Shown in pieces: positions 1-10,442 of a DNA stretch of 64,000 bases. Each line of letters begins with the position of its first letter. Within the stretch, counting starts at the first letter, position 1. Origin of the DNA: a bacterium. GTDB lineage: Bacteria > Hinthialibacterota > Hinthialibacteria > Hinthialibacterales > Hinthialibacteraceae. Location of the stretch: contig WGLV01000005.1 in NCBI GenBank assembly GCA_016125385.1, forward strand, positions 124,001-188,000, written 5' to 3'. The position numbers were made by a program, and so were the translations under genes. The notes under the pieces are model-generated. The model was not told the origin of the DNA. It saw only the letters and a program-made list of their open reading frames with translations, and did not search any database.

Positions 1-271
1 TCGCCACCAGTTCTTTCATGTATTTACCCGCCTTGAACTGGATGATGTTGCGAGCGGGCACGTCCGCCGCTTCTTTGGTGACGGGATTTCTGCCGACGCG
101 CGCCGGCGTCCGCTTGACTTTAAAAACGCCGAAGTTTCGCACCTCGATGCGCTTTTCCTGAGCCAGAATTTCGATGAATACATCCAAAACGCACTCAACA
201 ATCGCCTTGGTGAGGTTTTTGTTGAGGTTTGTGCGTTCCGCGACGATTTCGATAATTTCTTTCTTAGTCAC
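1..271 (-). CDS. HU/IHF-family DNA-binding protein (C-terminus cut by window edge)
   Basis: About 90 residues are visible and the C-terminal end runs off the left edge. The protein starts MTKKEIIEIVAERTNLNK and carries the family core: a helical N-terminal half, then the beta-arm region with VRNFGVFKVKRTPARVGRNP and the tail NIIQFKAGKYMKELVA. HU-family proteins bind and bend DNA as dimers and help organise the nucleoid. The GNP motif that sits at the tip of the DNA-inserting arm is RNP here, within normal variation. The start is a GTG at 269-271 with GGGAG a short distance upstream; no ATG fits the homologous N-terminus. It lies downstream of the initiator tRNA on the same strand. HU and IHF subunits cannot be told apart with confidence from this fragment. 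Confidence 0.9.
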   Translation of the reverse strand, partial: MTKKEIIEIVAERTNLNKNLTKAIVECVLDVFIEILAQEKRIEVRNFGVFKVKRTPARVGRNPVTKEAADVPARNIIQFKAGKYMKELVA

Positions 272-387
272 GCGGCTCGTCTCCCGATCGTTTACAAAAA
301 CAGATTTAAACGCCTGTTCAGCTTATTACACTAACGCGGCGCAGGCCGATCCATCGCCCTGTTCGCCGCGGGACGTCGCCTCGTATA

Positions 388-459
<72 letters not shown>

Positions 460-648
460 TCATTTCCCATTTATTTGACACAACAAGCCTTATAAGCCCA
501 AGCTACGTTAACCGATCCCTTGTAGGTTGTCAAGGAAATTTCAATGTTTTTATCAAAATCACGCTCTGAAACCTGTTGGTTTCACCATAGTTGAGAATTC
601 GAAGACGAAATGCGGCCGAATCTCAATATTTATCAAATTTACAGGGTC

Positions 649-948
649 TCACTGGGGCGCGAACGTCACCAAGACTTCATCGGGGCCCAGATAATTCATT
701 TTTTCACGCGCGACCTGTTCCCAAGCAGAAGGATCGGTTTGAAGCCGCTCGAGCCAGGCGTCTTTCTGATCTTTTTCCAGTTGGAGTGCGACGAGGTCGC
801 ACTCCAACTGGTAGAGCTTAAGTTTATACTGATCAACCCTGTCGTATCGATGAACGAGCATCGATGCGCAGGCCGCGAGCGTCATGCAGAGGGAGAAAAG
901 CAACCCCCAGGAAATCGGATCACGCAAAAACGCCCGCATCAGTCTCAT
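649..948 (-). CDS. ftsB: FtsB/DivIC-type septum formation initiator protein
   Basis: A 99-residue small membrane protein. A cytoplasmic start (MRLMRAFLRDP) is followed by one transmembrane segment (about residues 12-32, WGLLFSLCMTLAACASMLV). A coiled coil rich in Leu, Gln and Glu follows (KLKLYQLECDLVALQLEKDQ), and the conserved end is REKMNYLGPDEVLV. FtsB/DivIC proteins link the cytoplasmic and periplasmic parts of the divisome with FtsL and FtsQ. The start at 948 places the gene 13 bp after the enolase stop; a longer in-frame version would overlap eno and add unconserved residues. The eno-ftsB adjacency is also seen in enterobacteria, which supports the call. Confident at family level. Confidence 0.85.
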   Translation of the reverse strand: MRLMRAFLRDPISWGLLFSLCMTLAACASMLVHRYDRVDQYKLKLYQLECDLVALQLEKDQKDAWLERLQTDPSAWEQVAREKMNYLGPDEVLVTFAPQ

Positions 949-961
949 GACGGTTTCCGTT

Positions 962-2287
<1,326 letters not shown>

Positions 2288-2545
2288 CTATCGCTATTCA
2301 GCGTTCGCACACGCCCGGACCGTTCCCGATCATGATAGACCAAGAGCAGATTAAATTCTAGTGAAATCTACGCTTAATGTCAATCAGATTACAATCAGGA
2401 ATATATCCGGATTCGCCGTGTAACGCTGTTTGCGTATATTATCGTGTTTTACGCCGTCAGGTTAGACGCCCACAGGCCCTGATGCATTAGTTTTGAACGT
2501 TCAGGAATCGCACTTAGAGTCAGGCAGCCAAATGTTCAGAAACAA

Positions 2546-3511
2546 TCAGGACGATTCTTTTTCACCGTTCAAGTGATTCTGTTTGGATTCGGTACGGCGT
2601 TTGTCGAGCAGCAGGGAGAAATCGAGCCATTTGGCGGAGTGAGTCAGCGAACCGACGGAGATATAATCGACGCCGGTTTCAGCGACGAACGAGACTGTGC
2701 TGAGGTTGATGCCGCCGGAGGCTTCGGTTTCAGCGCGGCCGCCGATGAGGCGGACGGCTTCAGCCATGGTTTCGATATCCATATTATCGAGCATGATGCG
2801 GTCGACGCCGGTCTGGACGGCTTCGGTGACTTCGAGAAGGTTGCGGGTTTCGACTTCGATCGCGTAGCGGTTTCCCCACTTGTCGCGCGCCGCTTTGACG
2901 GCGGCTGTGATGGTTCCACAACTATCGATGTGATTATCTTTAATGAGAACCATGTCATATAAGCCGAATCGGTGGTTCATTCCTCCGCCGACGCGTACGG
3001 CGTATTTTTCGAGTTTACGTAAAAGCGGTACGGTTTTGCGGGTATCGAGGATCCGAGTCTTGGTGTGGCGAATCGCCTTGACGAACTCCGACGTGGTGGT
3101 GGAGATTCCCGACAGGTAGGACAACAGATTCAGCGCGACGCGTTCGCCCACCAATATAGACTGAACCGGACCATCTATGGTGAAAATCGTTCTTCCCGGC
3201 GTGATGGTCTGGCCTTCAGGCGCGTAGCAGATGACCTCAACGTCGGGATCGACGATGTTGAATACTTCCTGAAACAGGGTTGAGCCGCAAAGAATCCCCA
3301 TCTGTTTGACGACGACACGCGCGGAGCCCGGTTTATCAGGCGGCACGGTAGCCAGCGTGGTCACGTCGCCCTGTTCGACGTCTTCCTGAAGGGCGTTTTG
3401 AATCAGGAGAGAGATGGATTCGTCAATCTGAATGGGAACATCAATCAAACCGTCGACGGTCTTGCCGGGATGAGTGACGAATTCCTGATTTTCAAGGGAG
3501 GCGGCGTCCAT
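2546..3511 (-). CDS. nadC: Nicotinate-nucleotide diphosphorylase (quinolinate phosphoribosyltransferase)
   Basis: A 321-residue protein that converts quinolinate and PRPP to nicotinate mononucleotide, CO2 and pyrophosphate in NAD biosynthesis. It has the N-terminal alpha/beta domain (ALQEDVEQGDVTT) and the barrel motifs DTRKTVP, VGGGMNHRFGLYD and IKDNHI, then EVETRN, IMLDNM and EASGGINL. The N-terminus is about 30 residues longer than typical NadC. The start at 3511 is kept because GAGGG lies just upstream. No nadA or nadB is visible in the window. The gene stands alone on the minus strand, about 290 bp from eno, and is divergent from the FG-GAP/TPR gene. Confidence 0.96.
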   Translation of the reverse strand: MDAASLENQEFVTHPGKTVDGLIDVPIQIDESISLLIQNALQEDVEQGDVTTLATVPPDKPGSARVVVKQMGILCGSTLFQEVFNIVDPDVEVICYAPEGQTITPGRTIFTIDGPVQSILVGERVALNLLSYLSGISTTTSEFVKAIRHTKTRILDTRKTVPLLRKLEKYAVRVGGGMNHRFGLYDMVLIKDNHIDSCGTITAAVKAARDKWGNRYAIEVETRNLLEVTEAVQTGVDRIMLDNMDIETMAEAVRLIGGRAETEASGGINLSTVSFVAETGVDYISVGSLTHSAKWLDFSLLLDKRRTESKQNHLNGEKESS

Positions 3512-3802
3512 GAACCCTCACAAGGATGGGAATATGTTTCACATTTGAGGAAACCGGTCCGCTTCGTGATGGACCAACCCTATTTTAGCGCATCCCGCCG
3601 CGCAATGAAGGATTTACACGCCGGCAGAGCAACAATCGCATTATTCAAAGGGGATAACGTACTTTCTTTTGTTGTTCAATGATTACGCCTTTTTTATGAA
3701 CATGCTATCGGCCTCAAATTCGGAGCGGCGCATCGTCTATCGTAAGGTGAATCATGTTTGTACAATCGATGCGCCGATTCAAATCAGCCTGGGAGTGAAA
3801 AA

Positions 3803-6800
3803 ATGAAAGCCCGTTCATTCGCCGCACTTTGCCTATTTTTCTGTTTGACGCATTGGGGATTCGCAGCGGGAGACGTCTCGGAACCGCTGGCGAGAGCCCG
3901 CGCGTTGGGAATCGCGACCATGGAAGAGGATGATTTTTCCGCTTCCATCGCGGCGTTTCAACAAGCGACGGACCTGGCTCCGGAGAGCGCAACGGACTGG
4001 ATCAACCTGGGTAAAGCGCAATATCACGGCGAGGCGTTTCAGGATGGAATCGCCTCACTGAAACGCGGGCTTGAACTTGCGCCGGGCAACCCAATCGCTC
4101 TGTATAACCTTGGATTGATCTATAAAACGCTGGGCGACTTCAATCACGCGGAAGACGCGTTCAGGCAAGTCGTTGAAAGCGACGCGAGCGACCCCGCCTC
4201 GTTGTACAACTACGGACTCACGCTGGCGAACCTGGGCCGCGAGGATGAGGCGGTGCAGTGGTTTGAGAAAACGATTGAAGCCGATCCGACGAATTCCAGC
4301 GCGGTATACCGCCTTCTGCTGCACGCCGCGAAACAGAAGGATCGTGAAAAAAGCATGGCGCTGCAAAAGCAATTTCAGGCGCTGAAGAAGAACGAAATCC
4401 AGCGTCCGCCGGATGCGGTGGATGAGGGCAAGTTTTTCGGCCCGATTGAATACCAGGAAGGCCAACTCGCATCTCCCGAGACATGGGACTCATCGTTTCG
4501 GGTGAACAACGACTGGGCGGAGGCCGCAACCAATTTACTTGGAACGAATCAAGCCCGACTGCTGGCGTGGGTTCCATTGGCGGATCAGTTCGCCGCGATG
4601 CTTTTCGTATCAACCCGCAATGGAGTCGCCGCGATCACGATTAACGCGGCGTTGAAAGAAATCGAGCGGAACGAGATAACCAATGAGCCAGCCGAGGCAT
4701 GCCGTCTGGCGGACTATGATAACGACAAGCGATTGGACGTGTTGTTGATTGGTAGAAATGGTGCGGGATTGTTCCATCAGGAAGAGGATGGTTCATTCCA
4801 CCGAACAAATGCGATTGATGATGAGGATATGAAAGGCGTAAACGACGCCTGCTGGGCGGATTTCGATCATGAGGGCGATCTGGACCTGTTTCTTGCTCGG
4901 CCCGGCGCGGGCGACCGTATTTACCAGAACAACAGCGACGGGAGTTTTGAGAACGTCACGGGGCACGTCGAAGGATTGGATACAGGAGCGAGCGTTTCGA
5001 TCGCGTTCACCGATCTGGGAGGCGATAACGATCTGGACGCGATCGCGCTGCACGCCAACGGAGAGGCGAGCGTCTTTACCAATCAGCGGGAACGGCGCTT
5101 TCAACCCGCGAAGAAGACAATTCTTTTCGTCAAGGATGTGAAGCGCATACTTACCGCCGACCCATCGAACCAGATGGAACGCGAACTGATCACGATTGGC
5201 GCCAACGGCCTGTTTCACATCGCCGCCGACGGCGCGATGAGTGAGAGGCAGTCTGGATCGACGGGCAAGTATCTGACCGTGGGCGATTTCAGCAACGATG
5301 GCTTTGATGAACTGGTTTCGTATGATGAATACGGATCCCTGCTCTTTACCACGCTGACACCCGAGACGACATCACGCACGTCTCTTGCTATCGAGGGCGC
5401 GCAGGAGATTGTTGGGGCGGAGGCGGCCGATCTCGATCTGGATGGCGATCTCGATCTATGGCTGGTGGACGCCGAAGGGCGGATGTGGTTCATCGAAAAC
5501 AGGACGGAGGCGAAAGGCCGGGCGTTCTATGTTCAGGTTCATGGCGTAAAAAACAACACCTTCGGCTATGGCGCCAAACTCTGGTTGAAGGACGGTTTGT
5601 TTCGCGCGTACCGTGAAATCTCTAAACCCGTTACCGCAATCGGGATCGGCAGGCGGGAGTCGGTTGAAGTGGCTCGGCTCACCTGGCCGAACGGCATTTT
5701 CCAAAACGTCATGGACGCTACGACCGCCGCGCCCGATATTCTATCCGTTACGGAAAAACCGGGTTACGCGGGTTCGTGCCCCTTTATTTATACGTGGAAC
5801 GGGGAGCGGTATGAATTCATCAGCGACGCTCTGTCGACCGGCCCGCTGGGGCTCTACGTGGGCGGCGGGTTCTTCCCTCCCCGGCCGGAGGAATACGTGC
5901 GCATCCGTCCCGATCAACTCACTCCACGAAATGGATCGTTCAGTTTTCGCATTCTGGAAGAACTGAGAGAGATCACGTATCTCGATCAACTGGAATTACT
6001 CTCGGCGAGCCATCCCGAAGCGAAAGAGATACACGTCAATGAGTGTTTTACCGTGCCGCCGTTTCCGGAATTCAAACTGGTGGGCATGTCGAATTCAGCG
6101 CGGCCGGTAAAACGGATGATCGATAACCACGGAACCGACGTGACTGAACTGGTGGCGGCCAACGATCACCGGTATCCACAACCGTTTCACGGGAATACTC
6201 ACTATGAAGGCGTGGATGATGAATACTGGTTCGAGATCGATCTGAACGATGTAAAGGATGCGCCGCACGTCATGTTATTTATGACGGGATACGTCGACTG
6301 GCCTAATTCAAGCGTGGCGCGCTCGCTGGAACAGAATCCCTCGCTGGATTTTGTGATGCCCTACCTTCAGGTTAAGGATCGGGACGGTGAATGGAAGTCG
6401 GTAATGAATCCGATGGGATTTCCCGCGGGCAAGTTGAAGACGGTTCCACTGGACGTCAGCAACGTGTTTCTCAGCGAGGACCACACGCTTCGTATCGTCT
6501 CAACGCTGATGGTGAACTGGGACCGTATCTGGGTAGATACGAATCCGATTCTGGATGGATTCAAGATTTCACACCATCCGATGAAAACAGCGGATTTTCG
6601 TTATAGTGGATTCTCGCGAATGTACGATCTGGGTCCGCAGGGGCCGCACTGGTACGACTATACCCAGCGTTCAAGCAATCATCGATGGAGCTATAACACG
6701 GGATTCTATACCCGATACGGCGACGTGTTTCCGTTGCTGGGTGCGTTCGACGATCAATACGTCATCATGGCGCCGGGCGATGAGGTTGCGGCGGAATTTG

Positions 6801-7081
6801 ACGACAATGGACTCGAGCCGGGAGCGACGTATTTTCTAAGGCTGAAGGGCTGGGTAAAAGACGCGGATGAGAGCACGGCGTTCGGCGAGACAGTAGAGCC
6901 GCTGCCGTTTCAGGCGATGAGCGCTTATCCTTACGGCGCCGACGAATCATATCCCATGGATGAGGCGCACCTGGAGTATTTGAGCGAATACAATACGCGG
7001 GAGATTTCTTCGCCCAATGAGGGCTTCAGCCCATCCCGGGAATGGACAGCAGATCGGCCAATCGGCGTGACTCGGCGGTAA
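3803..7081 (+). CDS. Exported TPR, FG-GAP/VCBS and ASPIC/UnbV-domain protein (CRTAC1-like)
   Basis: A 1092-residue exported protein. A signal peptide (MKARSFAALCLFFCLTHWGF) is followed by three to four TPR units (about residues 25-185, for example WINLGKAQYHGEAFQDGI and LYNLGLIYKTLGDFNHAE). At least five FG-GAP/VCBS-type calcium-loop repeats follow (DYDNDKRLDV, DFDHEGDLDLF, DLGGDNDLDA, DFSNDGFDEL, DLDLDGDLDL; about residues 295-565). An ASPIC/UnbV-like segment comes next (GYGAKLWLKDG to VARLTWPNG). The last 440 or so residues begin CPFIYTWNGERYEFISDA and match no domain I can name. I infer an extracellular beta-propeller binding role; no enzyme motif is visible. ATG 3803 has GGGAG upstream and starts a clean signal peptide, so the 15 in-frame codons before it are not used. 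Its end overlaps the convergent adenosine deaminase gene by 56 bp. Confidence 0.8.
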   Translation: MKARSFAALCLFFCLTHWGFAAGDVSEPLARARALGIATMEEDDFSASIAAFQQATDLAPESATDWINLGKAQYHGEAFQDGIASLKRGLELAPGNPIALYNLGLIYKTLGDFNHAEDAFRQVVESDASDPASLYNYGLTLANLGREDEAVQWFEKTIEADPTNSSAVYRLLLHAAKQKDREKSMALQKQFQALKKNEIQRPPDAVDEGKFFGPIEYQEGQLASPETWDSSFRVNNDWAEAATNLLGTNQARLLAWVPLADQFAAMLFVSTRNGVAAITINAALKEIERNEITNEPAEACRLADYDNDKRLDVLLIGRNGAGLFHQEEDGSFHRTNAIDDEDMKGVNDACWADFDHEGDLDLFLARPGAGDRIYQNNSDGSFENVTGHVEGLDTGASVSIAFTDLGGDNDLDAIALHANGEASVFTNQRERRFQPAKKTILFVKDVKRILTADPSNQMERELITIGANGLFHIAADGAMSERQSGSTGKYLTVGDFSNDGFDELVSYDEYGSLLFTTLTPETTSRTSLAIEGAQEIVGAEAADLDLDGDLDLWLVDAEGRMWFIENRTEAKGRAFYVQVHGVKNNTFGYGAKLWLKDGLFRAYREISKPVTAIGIGRRESVEVARLTWPNGIFQNVMDATTAAPDILSVTEKPGYAGSCPFIYTWNGERYEFISDALSTGPLGLYVGGGFFPPRPEEYVRIRPDQLTPRNGSFSFRILEELREITYLDQLELLSASHPEAKEIHVNECFTVPPFPEFKLVGMSNSARPVKRMIDNHGTDVTELVAANDHRYPQPFHGNTHYEGVDDEYWFEIDLNDVKDAPHVMLFMTGYVDWPNSSVARSLEQNPSLDFVMPYLQVKDRDGEWKSVMNPMGFPAGKLKTVPLDVSNVFLSEDHTLRIVSTLMVNWDRIWVDTNPILDGFKISHHPMKTADFRYSGFSRMYDLGPQGPHWYDYTQRSSNHRWSYNTGFYTRYGDVFPLLGAFDDQYVIMAPGDEVAAEFDDNGLEPGATYFLRLKGWVKDADESTAFGETVEPLPFQAMSAYPYGADESYPMDEAHLEYLSEYNTREISSPNEGFSPSREWTADRPIGVTRR

Positions 7082-8144
7082 ATTCGCCCATCATCCGGGT
7101 TTTGGATTCTTCATCCAGAAACGAAGCGCGCAGAGCGTTTTGGGAGAGGGATGGGATTTCGTTGAGCTGATAGCCGCAATACACCAGCAGCTTGGCGAAT
7201 TCTTCGGATAGGTCGACGCGGAAGAAAGCGGGATCATCGGTTCCGATATTGACCGGGACGCCGCACCGGTCCAATTCTCGGATGGGGTGTTTTTCGAGCG
7301 AAGGGTAGACGCCCAGCATGACGTTGCTGGTGGGGCACACGTTCAACGGGATGCGATTCTGAACGAGATGTTCAACAAGAGAGTCGTCCTCAATGGCTCG
7401 GACGCCATGATCGAGGCGTTCCGGTGAAAGCGATTTCAGCGCGGACCAGATCGAATCCGGGCCAAGCTGCTCACCCGCGTGAACCGTTTTACGCAGACCC
7501 AGCGCGGCAGCTGCTTCAAAAACCGTGCGTGAATCTTCTGATGGAAAGCGTTCACCGCCGCCCAGTCCGATGCCTGCCACACGCGGATTGGGATGCGCTT
7601 CGATGGCCCGGACGGTTTCCATCCCCAGTTCCGGACCGAGATCGCGGACGATATCTATTATGTACGCGTGGCGGCGCTTCTCCGAACCGGGGGCCTGCTG
7701 GAGACCGGCATCAATGGCCGATAGAATTTCATTGTATGGTATTCCGGCTCGCATGAACTTATGCGGAGCAAGGGTGAGCTCCACATAGCGGATGTTCTGT
7801 TCATGCAGGCGCCGCCCCAAGTCGATCGAGGCAAGGTAAAAATCTTCCGGTTGGCGGAAGAGAGCGGAAACCTGGAGAAATTTTTGAAAGAAATCGCGCG
7901 GATTCTGAAAATACAACAGCCAGTCGGCGTCAGCACGAGTTCGGATGGAGTCGACGTTGTATTTTCGAGCGAGCGCGTGAATCGTTTCGGGAAACACGGC
8001 GCCTTCAAAGTGGAGATGGATTTCGGCTTTGGGCATAGCGCGGAGATACTTGCGGGTGGAATCAGGCAAGGTCTCCATCGCTCGCGCAGAGGGCGCGGCG
8101 TAACGCCTTTGTTTGAAAAAACGCAGAAGCGGTCTAAAAGCCAT
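7026..8144 (-). CDS. Adenosine deaminase family protein
   Basis: A 372-residue amidohydrolase of the adenosine/AMP deaminase superfamily. It contains the metal-binding HxH (KAEIHLHFEGAV), the catalytic region VHAGE, LDHGVRA, NVCPTSN and the metal aspartates in NIGTDDPAFF. These enzymes hydrolyse adenosine, or a related purine such as adenine or N6-methyl-AMP, to the 6-oxo product. The sequence cannot decide the substrate. I chose ATG 8144 because GGGG lies just upstream and further extension adds unconserved, low-quality sequence; ATG 8078, immediately before the conserved core, is the alternative. Its 3' end overlaps the convergent exported FG-GAP gene by 56 bp. It is divergent from the acetyltransferase gene. 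Confidence 0.9.
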   Translation of the reverse strand: MAFRPLLRFFKQRRYAAPSARAMETLPDSTRKYLRAMPKAEIHLHFEGAVFPETIHALARKYNVDSIRTRADADWLLYFQNPRDFFQKFLQVSALFRQPEDFYLASIDLGRRLHEQNIRYVELTLAPHKFMRAGIPYNEILSAIDAGLQQAPGSEKRRHAYIIDIVRDLGPELGMETVRAIEAHPNPRVAGIGLGGGERFPSEDSRTVFEAAAALGLRKTVHAGEQLGPDSIWSALKSLSPERLDHGVRAIEDDSLVEHLVQNRIPLNVCPTSNVMLGVYPSLEKHPIRELDRCGVPVNIGTDDPAFFRVDLSEEFAKLLVYCGYQLNEIPSLSQNALRASFLDEESKTRMMGEFTAESRRLADLLSIPGMG

Positions 8145-8213
8145 GCTACCCCATCGTCCCCGGATTGCCGGCAAGGAAATCAGCCCTTTATTGAACGGAA
8201 ACAGTACACGTAA

Positions 8214-9215
8214 ATGAGACAAATGAAAGCGGAAATCGCGACTCCAGAGCATTTTGCAATTTTGAATGACGCCTTCGAACGGCTGCGGGATCAGCGGCGC
8301 CAGCGTTGCGTCGATTACTTAGCGGATCCCGGCATCGCCGATTTTCATCGAGATCGCCTGGTGCAATCGATTCGCAGTGAAAAAATCAAAGCGCCGTGGA
8401 TTCTCTATGACACTGGAGGGGCGCTGGCGGTGTTCGGGATCGAAGCGTCGCCGTTTCACAGCGATCACTATGGCGTTCCGTATTATAAAATTCAGCCGTT
8501 TTACTCGTTTTGTGACGATGATGAGAGCGCGAAAGCGATCACGGCGGAGATCGTCAAACGGTTTGATGGAGCGCCGGGTTCGGTGTACACCGCACGGATC
8601 GACGGCGATGCGAGCGCATTGGGATACTGGATGGAAGATGCGGGTTTTTTATCGGTGGGAGCGTCTGTAAGGCTGTCAATCAAACTCAACTTAAACAAAT
8701 CTCAAATTGACAATGGTGTAATATCCACTTATGATACTCTCAACATTCGCCCCGCCGAGCCCGGCGATTGCGAAACCCTGCAACGCATCGGCGCGGAGAG
8801 CCACGAACACAGCCATTTTTTCAGAGAAAAGCGATTTTCAAAAGAAAAAACGCAGGCGCTGTTCGCCAAATGGCTGGGGATGAGTCTCGATCGGCTGGCC
8901 GACCGGGTCTTCATCGCCGAAATGGAGGGGCGTATCGCGGGCTTTTGTTCGCTGTTTTATAACGCTTCGCTGCAGCCCTATACAGGCAAGCGAATCGGGG
9001 TCATCGACTTTATTGTAGTCGACCCGGCATTTCAGGGCGCCGGAGCGGGATCAAAGCTGATCGAAAGCGCGATCGACTGGTTCTCAGGCAAGGCGGACAT
9101 ACTCGAATTGAGAACGATGGCGGAAAACCTGAAGGCGATCCGCTTTTATCAAAAAAACGGCTTCCGGCTTTTATCAACCGATTTTCACTATCACTACTGG
9201 AAAGAGGAGCGCTAA
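8214..9215 (+). CDS. GNAT-family N-acetyltransferase
   Basis: A 333-residue protein. The C-terminal half (about residues 180-330) is a clear GNAT fold. It has motif A with the acetyl-CoA loop (VIDFIVVDPAFQGAGAGSKLI), then a conserved AxRFYQKNGF-like end (KAIRFYQKNGFRL). The N-terminal half is a degenerate GNAT-like region (MEDAGFLSVGASV resembles the end of a GNAT domain), so the protein may be a tandem GNAT with only the second active. The layout resembles sugar-amine acetyltransferases of the WecD type, but the acceptor is not known. No strong ribosome binding site precedes ATG 8214; ATG 8223 is possible. It lies 27 bp before the HNH gene, so the two may be co-transcribed. Confidence 0.75.
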   Translation: MRQMKAEIATPEHFAILNDAFERLRDQRRQRCVDYLADPGIADFHRDRLVQSIRSEKIKAPWILYDTGGALAVFGIEASPFHSDHYGVPYYKIQPFYSFCDDDESAKAITAEIVKRFDGAPGSVYTARIDGDASALGYWMEDAGFLSVGASVRLSIKLNLNKSQIDNGVISTYDTLNIRPAEPGDCETLQRIGAESHEHSHFFREKRFSKEKTQALFAKWLGMSLDRLADRVFIAEMEGRIAGFCSLFYNASLQPYTGKRIGVIDFIVVDPAFQGAGAGSKLIESAIDWFSGKADILELRTMAENLKAIRFYQKNGFRLLSTDFHYHYWKEER

Positions 9216-9242
9216 AGGCCCGCCGGAACCACGCGAGACGAT

Positions 9243-9791
9243 ATGGTGTTATACCAGCATCGGGTTCTCGTCCTGAATTCGAGTTACGAAGCGATCAATA
9301 TCTGCACCGCGCGCCGGGCGCTGTTAATGATGCTGGCGGAAAAGGCGGATCTGATCGAATCTTCTCCCGCGCGCGTCCATTCGGAGACGCTCAACATCCC
9401 TTTGCCCGAAGTAATTCGCCTGAAGCGCTATGTCAGGCTGCCCCATCGCCCTATTCCTTTCTGCCGCAAAAACATCATGCTGCGCGACGGATTCCGGTGT
9501 CAGTATTGCGGGAGCTCATTCAAGCCGGAGGAATTGACGCTGGATCACGTGATCCCGGTTTCGCGCGGCGGCGCGGACAGTTGGAACAACGTGGTGACGG
9601 CCTGCAAGAAATGCAACCACAAAAAAGGCAATCACCTGCTTGAACACATCGGCATGCACCTGCTCAATCCTCCCAAGCGCCCTACCCTGCCCACCTATAT
9701 TCATCTGGTCCGGCTGATGGGGGAGCGGCGTGAAGTGTGGCGAAAATATCTGTATTTCGACGATGACGAGTCCATGAAGGCGACTGTGTAA
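9243..9791 (+). CDS. HNH endonuclease family protein
   Basis: A 182-residue protein with an HNH nuclease fold in the middle. A zinc-binding CQYCG pair is followed by LTLDHVIPVSRGG (the H and D of the HNH core), then NNVVTACKKCNHKKGN with the second CxxC, the Asn and the final His/Lys. The N-terminal 75 residues (VLVLNSSYEAINICTARRAL) are the conserved leader of a chromosomal HNH family widespread in cyanobacteria, actinobacteria and others. No toxin, restriction or phage gene sits beside it, so a housekeeping or DNA-processing role is more likely than mobile-element homing. It starts 27 bp after the acetyltransferase gene. Confidence 0.88.
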   Translation: MVLYQHRVLVLNSSYEAINICTARRALLMMLAEKADLIESSPARVHSETLNIPLPEVIRLKRYVRLPHRPIPFCRKNIMLRDGFRCQYCGSSFKPEELTLDHVIPVSRGGADSWNNVVTACKKCNHKKGNHLLEHIGMHLLNPPKRPTLPTYIHLVRLMGERREVWRKYLYFDDDESMKATV

Positions 9792-10072
9792 CGGCTCCGA
9801 TTCAACCAGCCATCCGCGCATCCGGCTCGCCCCCCCATTGGAAAGCACTCATTCCCCAATCGGCGGAATTGATTTTGATGTTGAAATCGTGTCTTCAAAT
9901 CGTTGAAAACGGTGGGTTCGAGTCTGGATTTTTGTTGAGGATTCAGTAGAGTATTTATCTGTCGCGATCACTCGGTTTGGCTTCGTTGAAATTTACGTTT
10001 CCCTTGCGATCGCCGCGGAACTGACCAAAGTGTGAAAGTATTTTTTAGAACATCCTCTTCAGAAGATAAAAA

Positions 10073-10146
10073 GCGCCTGTAGCTCAGCTGGATAGAGCAC
10101 AGGATTCCGGTTCCTGGTGTCGGGGGTTCGAATCCCTCCAGGCGCG
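10073..10146 (+). tRNA. tRNA-Arg (anticodon CCG)
   Basis: A complete 74-nt cloverleaf. The acceptor stem GCGCCTG pairs with CAGGCGC, the D-arm is GCTC/GAGC, the anticodon stem CAGGA pairs with TCCTG, and the loop TTCCGGT places CCG at 10107-10109. The T-arm contains GGTTCGAATCC and the discriminator base is G. CCA is not encoded. It reads CGG arginine codons. No integrase or direct repeat of the tRNA end is visible downstream, so it does not appear to host an integrated element here. Confidence 0.96.
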
Positions 10147-10442
10147 TTTTCCCTACTCTCCTGTTTTTTGTTCACCGATACGGCTTCCATTCAAATTATG
10201 CATTTCCCGGCGATCTTCGCATTGTCCCAATCACCAACCCGCTCAGCGGAATTTGCTGCTTTTCCTTCTCCCCGGCCAGTTCAGGGAAATAAATATAACG
10301 AAAAATTGTTAAAATGGATCAATAATCTTTTCAAAAGAAGATTTTTCATTATAATGCGGAAATATGCGCAACCGTCTCATTTTTAACCACCTTCGTATTG
10401 AACTTGTTATTATTTTGGTGTTTTTTTGCAGAGATTTCGAGC

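Noticed and set aside
10147-10442. Integrated element attached to tRNA-Arg
   Set aside because: No integrase, no duplicated tRNA 3' end and no change in gene content after the tRNA.
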